NCBI GenBank assembly: GCA_017882835.1
Contig: JADGOU010000088.1
Coordinates: 1-9,639 of the forward strand
Source of the DNA: Frankiaceae bacterium
GTDB taxonomy: Bacteria > Actinomycetota > Actinomycetes > JADGOU01
Length of the DNA: 9,639 bases
Reading direction: 5' to 3'
This document shows, one piece after another, positions 6,624 to 9,639 of the stretch (positions are counted from its first letter, which is position 1; each line of letters opens with the position of its first letter). Position numbers and translations under genes: made by a program. The notes under the pieces were generated by a model. The model saw only the letters and a program-made list of their open reading frames with translations. It searched no databases and was not told the origin of the DNA.

Positions 6624-6982
6624 GTGGCCTCAACATGGGTGACCTCAACCTGAGTGACCACATGAATGATTATGTCCGCGCCTGCGCGCTGGCCGACGTA
6701 CCGGAGGTGGGCGCCATCTCCGTCGAGATCGGCGACACCCCGGTCGCCATCGTCCGTAGCAACGGGCAGGTCTACGCCATCTACGACGTCTGCTCGCACG
6801 CCGACGTCCCGCTGTCCGAGGGCGACATCGAGGACACCACCATCGAGTGCTGGCTGCACGGCTCGCGCTTCGACCTCACTACCGGCAATCCCATCGGGTT
6901 GCCCGCCTTCCGGCCGGTACCCGTCTACCCCACGAAGATCGACGGCGACGACGTGTTCGTGTCGATCAACCAGGAGTCCTAG
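6620..6982 (+). CDS. Rieske [2Fe-2S] ferredoxin of the suf operon
   Basis: This 120-residue soluble protein resembles the ferredoxin subunits of non-heme iron (aromatic-ring) oxygenases. The Rieske cluster motif is complete: C58-x-H60, 16 residues, then C77-x2-H80, in CSHADVPLSEGD and IECWLHGSRFDLTTG. The end PTKIDGDDVFVSIN is the usual final strand. There is no signal peptide or membrane helix. It lies between sufD and sufC with no oxygenase or reductase gene nearby, a placement I recognise from actinobacterial suf operons. It may supply electrons for cluster assembly or be a client; the sequence does not say. GTG 6620 overlaps the sufD stop (GTGA). ATG 6635 and ATG 6662 are possible shorter starts, since the family usually begins just before YVRACALADVPEVG. 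Neither has a better Shine-Dalgarno. Confidence 0.92.
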   Translation: MSGLNMGDLNLSDHMNDYVRACALADVPEVGAISVEIGDTPVAIVRSNGQVYAIYDVCSHADVPLSEGDIEDTTIECWLHGSRFDLTTGNPIGLPAFRPVPVYPTKIDGDDVFVSINQES

Positions 6983-6987
6983 CAGTC

Positions 6988-7845
6988 ATGGCCACACTCG
7001 AGATTTCCGATCTGCACGTCAGCGTCGCGGACTCACCGATCCTGCGCGGCGTCAACCTGACGGTGAAGCAGGGCGAGACACACGCGATCATGGGGCCGAA
7101 CGGCTCCGGCAAGTCCACGCTGGCCTACTCCATCGCCGGCCACCCCAAGTACACGGTGACCTCGGGCGGCGTCACGCTCGACGGCGAGGACGTGCTGGCG
7201 ATGTCGGTCGACGAGCGCGCCCGCGCCGGGCTGTTCCTCGCCATGCAGTACCCGGTCGAGATCCCCGGCGTCTCGGTCTCCAACTTCCTGCGGACGGCGG
7301 CCACCGCGGTCCGCGGCGAGGCGCCGAAGCTGCGGCTGTGGGTGAAGGAGGTCAAGGCGGCGATGGCGGCGCTGGACATGGACCCGACCTTTGCCGACCG
7401 CAATGTCAACGAAGGCTTCTCCGGCGGGGAGAAGAAGCGGCACGAAATCCTGCAGCTGGAGCTGCTCCGGCCCAAGATCGCAATCTTGGACGAGACCGAC
7501 TCCGGGTTGGACGTCGACGCGCTGCGGGTCGTCTCCGCCGGGGTCAACCGGGTGCACGCCGCCGGCACCACCGGCACGCTGCTGATCACGCACTACACCC
7601 GGATCCTGCGCTACATCACCCCCGACCACGTGCACGTCTTCATCAAGGGCCGGATCGTCGACGAGGGCGGCCCCGAGCTCGCCGACCGACTCGAGGTCGG
7701 GGGCTACGAGCGGTACGGCGACGGTGGCGTCGAAGTGCCCACCGCCGCGCCCGAGCGCAAGCCGTTGCCCGGCACCCCCGGTGGGGCGTTCGCACCGATG
7801 CCCAACGTCGGCACGCTGGCCAGCGGTCAGGGGCCGGGGCTGTGA
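6988..7845 (+). CDS. sufC: Fe-S cluster assembly ATPase SufC
   Basis: This is a 285-residue ABC-type ATPase whose ATP-driven dimerisation opens the SufB-SufD scaffold. Walker A is GPNGSGKST at 36-44 with K42, the Q-loop is in AMQYPVEIPG, the signature is FSGGEKKR with SGGE at 145-148, Walker B is IAILDETDSGLD with D168 and E169, and the switch histidine is H202 in ITHYTR. All are the SufC forms, including the short SGGEKKR signature and YPVEIPGVSVSNFLR. The usual family end GGYERY is reached at residue 243; a further 42 Gly/Pro/Ala-rich residues follow, making the protein longer than the usual 250-260. ATG 6988 follows the ferredoxin stop by 5 nt with AGGAG 11 nt upstream. The stop overlaps the sufS start (GTGA, 7842-7845). 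Confidence 0.97.
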   Translation: MATLEISDLHVSVADSPILRGVNLTVKQGETHAIMGPNGSGKSTLAYSIAGHPKYTVTSGGVTLDGEDVLAMSVDERARAGLFLAMQYPVEIPGVSVSNFLRTAATAVRGEAPKLRLWVKEVKAAMAALDMDPTFADRNVNEGFSGGEKKRHEILQLELLRPKIAILDETDSGLDVDALRVVSAGVNRVHAAGTTGTLLITHYTRILRYITPDHVHVFIKGRIVDEGGPELADRLEVGGYERYGDGGVEVPTAAPERKPLPGTPGGAFAPMPNVGTLASGQGPGL

Positions 7846-9176
7846 CGGTCACCGCGACGCCGGCCACTGGGTCGGCCACTGGGTCGACCACGGCGTCGGC
7901 CGTTGCCACGGCGGCGCCGGTTGGCACGTCGTACGACGTGGACCGAATCCGGGCCGACTTCCCGATTCTGTCCCGGCGCGTGCACGACGATCGGCCGCTG
8001 GTCTACCTGGACAGCGCGGCCACCTCGCAGAAGCCGCGGTCCGTGCTGGCCGCGATGACCGACTACTACGAGCGGCACAACGCCGCGGCGCACCGAGGCG
8101 TGCACGTCCTCGCCGAGGAGGCCACCGACATCTACGAGGGCGCCCGGGACAAGGTGGCCGCGTTCATCCACGCACCGGATGGCCGCGAGGTCGTGTTCAC
8201 CAAGAACGCTACTGAGTCGATCAACCTGGTGGCCTACGCGCTGGGCAACGCCGACCGGCTGGGCAGCCGAGGTCGACTCGGTCCCGGGGACGAGATCCTG
8301 GTCACGCAGATGGAGCACCACTCCAACCTGGTGCCCTGGCAGCTGCTCGCCCAGCGCACCGGCGCGACCCTGCGCTGGATCCCGGTCAGCCTGGAAGGTC
8401 GGCTGGAGCTGGACGACCTCGACAGCCTGCTCACCGATCGGACCCGGATCGTCGCCTTCGTCCACCAGTCCAACATCCTGGGCACGGTCAACCCCGTCGA
8501 CGTGATCGTGCGCCGGGCCCGCGCGGTGGGGGCGCTGGTGCTACTGGACTCCTGCCAGTCGGTGCCGCACCTGCCGATCGACGTGCAGGCGCTCGGCGTG
8601 GATTTTCTGGTGTTCTCCGGCCACAAGATGTGCGGTCCGACCGGCATCGGGGTGCTCTGGGGCCGGTTTGGCCTGCTGGCCGAGCTGCCGCCGTTCCTCG
8701 CCGGCGGCTCCATGATCGAAGAAGTGACGATGGCCGGCTCCACCTACGCCGAGCCGCCGCAGCGGTTCGAGGCCGGCGTCCCGATGATCGCCGAGGCCGC
8801 CGGGCTGGGGGCCGCGGTGGACTACCTGACCGGCATCGGGCTAGACGCGGTGGCCGAACACGAGCACCGGCTCACCGGTTACGCGCTGGAGCGGCTGGCC
8901 GCCGTCGAGCGGCTGCGCATCATCGGCCCGGCCACCACCGAAGCGCGCGGCGGCGCCATTTCCTTCGTGATCGACGGCATCCACCCGCACGATGTCGGCC
9001 AGCTGCTGGACGAGACCGGGGTGGCGGTCCGGGTCGGGCACCACTGCGTGCGGCCGGTGTGCCAGCTCTTCGGCGTACCGGCGACCACTCGGGCCTCGTT
9101 CTACCTCTACACGACGTACGGCGAGATCGACGCGCTGTTGGACGGGATCGAGCGGGCGAAGAGGGTTTTCGGCTGA
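7842..9176 (+). CDS. sufS: cysteine desulfurase SufS (type II)
   Basis: This 444-residue PLP enzyme converts L-cysteine to alanine and a protein persulfide. The fold-type I aminotransferase core begins at YDVDRIRADFP (residue 31). Visible landmarks are YLDSAATSQKP, HRGVHVLAEEAT, HHSN at 159-162 (cofactor region), D236 in LLDSCQSVPH (expected to pair with the pyridine nitrogen), K262 in FSGHKMCGPTGIG (Schiff-base lysine), and the catalytic C402 in RVGHHCVRPVC, the compact type II (SufS) loop. A second cysteine, C407, is near. Residues 1-30 are a low-complexity Ala/Thr/Gly leader partly built by a 12-bp tandem repeat. The GTG at 7842 overlaps the sufC stop. The frame is open upstream, but that part is a shadow of the ferredoxin and sufC. 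SufU is encoded next and is the expected sulfur acceptor. Confidence 0.96.
   Translation: MTVTATPATGSATGSTTASAVATAAPVGTSYDVDRIRADFPILSRRVHDDRPLVYLDSAATSQKPRSVLAAMTDYYERHNAAAHRGVHVLAEEATDIYEGARDKVAAFIHAPDGREVVFTKNATESINLVAYALGNADRLGSRGRLGPGDEILVTQMEHHSNLVPWQLLAQRTGATLRWIPVSLEGRLELDDLDSLLTDRTRIVAFVHQSNILGTVNPVDVIVRRARAVGALVLLDSCQSVPHLPIDVQALGVDFLVFSGHKMCGPTGIGVLWGRFGLLAELPPFLAGGSMIEEVTMAGSTYAEPPQRFEAGVPMIAEAAGLGAAVDYLTGIGLDAVAEHEHRLTGYALERLAAVERLRIIGPATTEARGGAISFVIDGIHPHDVGQLLDETGVAVRVGHHCVRPVCQLFGVPATTRASFYLYTTYGEIDALLDGIERAKRVFG
7861..7884 (+). repeat. 12-bp tandem duplication in the sufS leader
   Basis: CGGCCACTGGGT occurs twice back to back (7861-7872 and 7873-7884), followed by a partial, diverged third copy. 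It keeps the reading frame and encodes ATGS-ATGS in the non-catalytic N-terminal leader of SufS. Confidence 0.8.
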
Positions 9177-9639
9177 TGCAGACCGACTCGATGTACCAGG
9201 AGATCATCCTGGACCACTACCGCCATCCCCACCACCAGGGACTGCGCAAGCCGTACGACGCCGAGGTGCATCACGTGAACCCGACCTGCGGGGACGAGCT
9301 GACGCTGCGGGTCCGGCTGGACGGCACCGGGGCGGATGCGCGGGTCGCCGACGTCTCCTACGCCGGGGAGGGCTGCTCGATCAGCCAGGCCAGCACCTCG
9401 GTGATGACCGACCTGGTGACCGGGCGCACGCTGGCCGAGGCGCTGCAGGTCGCCGACGCCTTCGGCGCGCTGATGCAGTCGCGCGGGACGCTCGAGCCGG
9501 ACGAGGACGTGCTGGAGGACGCCATCGCGTTCGCCGGGGTGTCCCGCTATCCGGCCCGGGTGAAGTGCGCGCTGCTGGGCTGGATGGCCTGGAAGGACGC
9601 GGCCACCCGCGCTGTTGACGTCCATGCCGGCCCGCCGCC
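9176..9639 (+). CDS. sufU: SufU zinc-dependent sulfurtransferase scaffold (3' end cut by window)
   Basis: This is the cytosolic sulfur acceptor that takes persulfide sulfur from SufS and passes it to SufBCD. The 154 codons in the window start MQTDSMYQEIILDHYRHPHH, the typical SufU opening. The zinc-site pattern is complete: C38 and D40 in PTCGDE, C67 in GEGCSIS, and C131 in VKCALLGW, matching the Cys-Asp-Cys-Cys ligands of Bacillus SufU rather than the IscU arrangement. The spacing between C67 and C131 fits SufU, which carries an insert relative to IscU. ATG 9176 shares its A with the sufS stop (TGATG), with AAGAGG 11 nt upstream. ATG 9191 (M6) is a less likely alternative. No stop is reached; only a few C-terminal residues are probably missing. 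In related operons a sufT-like gene follows, outside this window. Confidence 0.93.
   Translation, partial: MQTDSMYQEIILDHYRHPHHQGLRKPYDAEVHHVNPTCGDELTLRVRLDGTGADARVADVSYAGEGCSISQASTSVMTDLVTGRTLAEALQVADAFGALMQSRGTLEPDEDVLEDAIAFAGVSRYPARVKCALLGWMAWKDAATRAVDVHAGPP

Noticed and set aside
6666..7841. 392-codon upstream extension of the sufS frame
   Set aside because: It overlaps the ferredoxin and sufC in another frame and has no domain. The coupled GTG at 7842 is the start that gives a SufS-like protein.
1..9639. Mobile element, CRISPR array, toxin-antitoxin pair or novel defence-like system
   Set aside because: No transposase, integrase, long direct or inverted repeats, spaced repeats, or unassigned adjacent gene pairs were seen. 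Apart from YjbR, every gene belongs to the stringent-response or SUF housekeeping pathways.

Overview
The window is high-GC (roughly 70% by eye) chromosomal DNA from an actinobacterium. The evidence is heavy G/C third-position bias, GTG and TTG starts, tightly overlapping genes, and a gene order (sufR-sufB-sufD-Rieske ferredoxin-sufC-sufS-sufU) that I recognise as the actinobacterial SUF iron-sulfur cluster operon. The order within Actinobacteria cannot be fixed from this stretch. No insertion sequence, phage gene, CRISPR array, tRNA or rRNA was seen.

Layout. Positions 41-2515 (+) encode a full-length bifunctional Rel, the (p)ppGpp synthetase/hydrolase of the stringent response. It has a good Shine-Dalgarno and a TTG start, and may overlap the tail of an upstream gene. 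About 200 bp of apparently non-coding DNA follows (2516-2718). Next comes a small MmcQ/YjbR-family gene on the minus strand (2719-3108), convergent with rel and divergent from the suf operon. The 88-bp divergent intergenic region (3109-3196) is the only clear control region. It holds a candidate leaderless promoter for yjbR, a candidate -10 for suf, and two inverted repeats that could be SufR operators. From 3197 to the right edge everything is one plus-strand operon: sufR, sufB, sufD, a Rieske ferredoxin, sufC, sufS and sufU. All junctions overlap or have gaps of 5 nt or less. SufU is cut by the window edge.

How the genes work together. SufS is a PLP-dependent type II cysteine desulfurase that takes sulfur from cysteine. 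SufU is the Zn-containing sulfur acceptor. SufB, SufC and SufD form the ATP-driven scaffold on which the cluster is built. SufR is a winged-helix regulator with four C-terminal cysteines, and probably represses the operon when it carries a cluster. The Rieske ferredoxin is presumably an electron carrier or a client, but its role is not visible from the sequence. Rel and the YjbR protein are neighbours with no evident functional tie to Fe-S assembly.

Overall this is a conserved housekeeping region, and I do not see a previously undescribed system. The points most worth a second look are the suf control region, the leaderless yjbR start, the 42-residue SufC tail, and the embedded Rieske ferredoxin.
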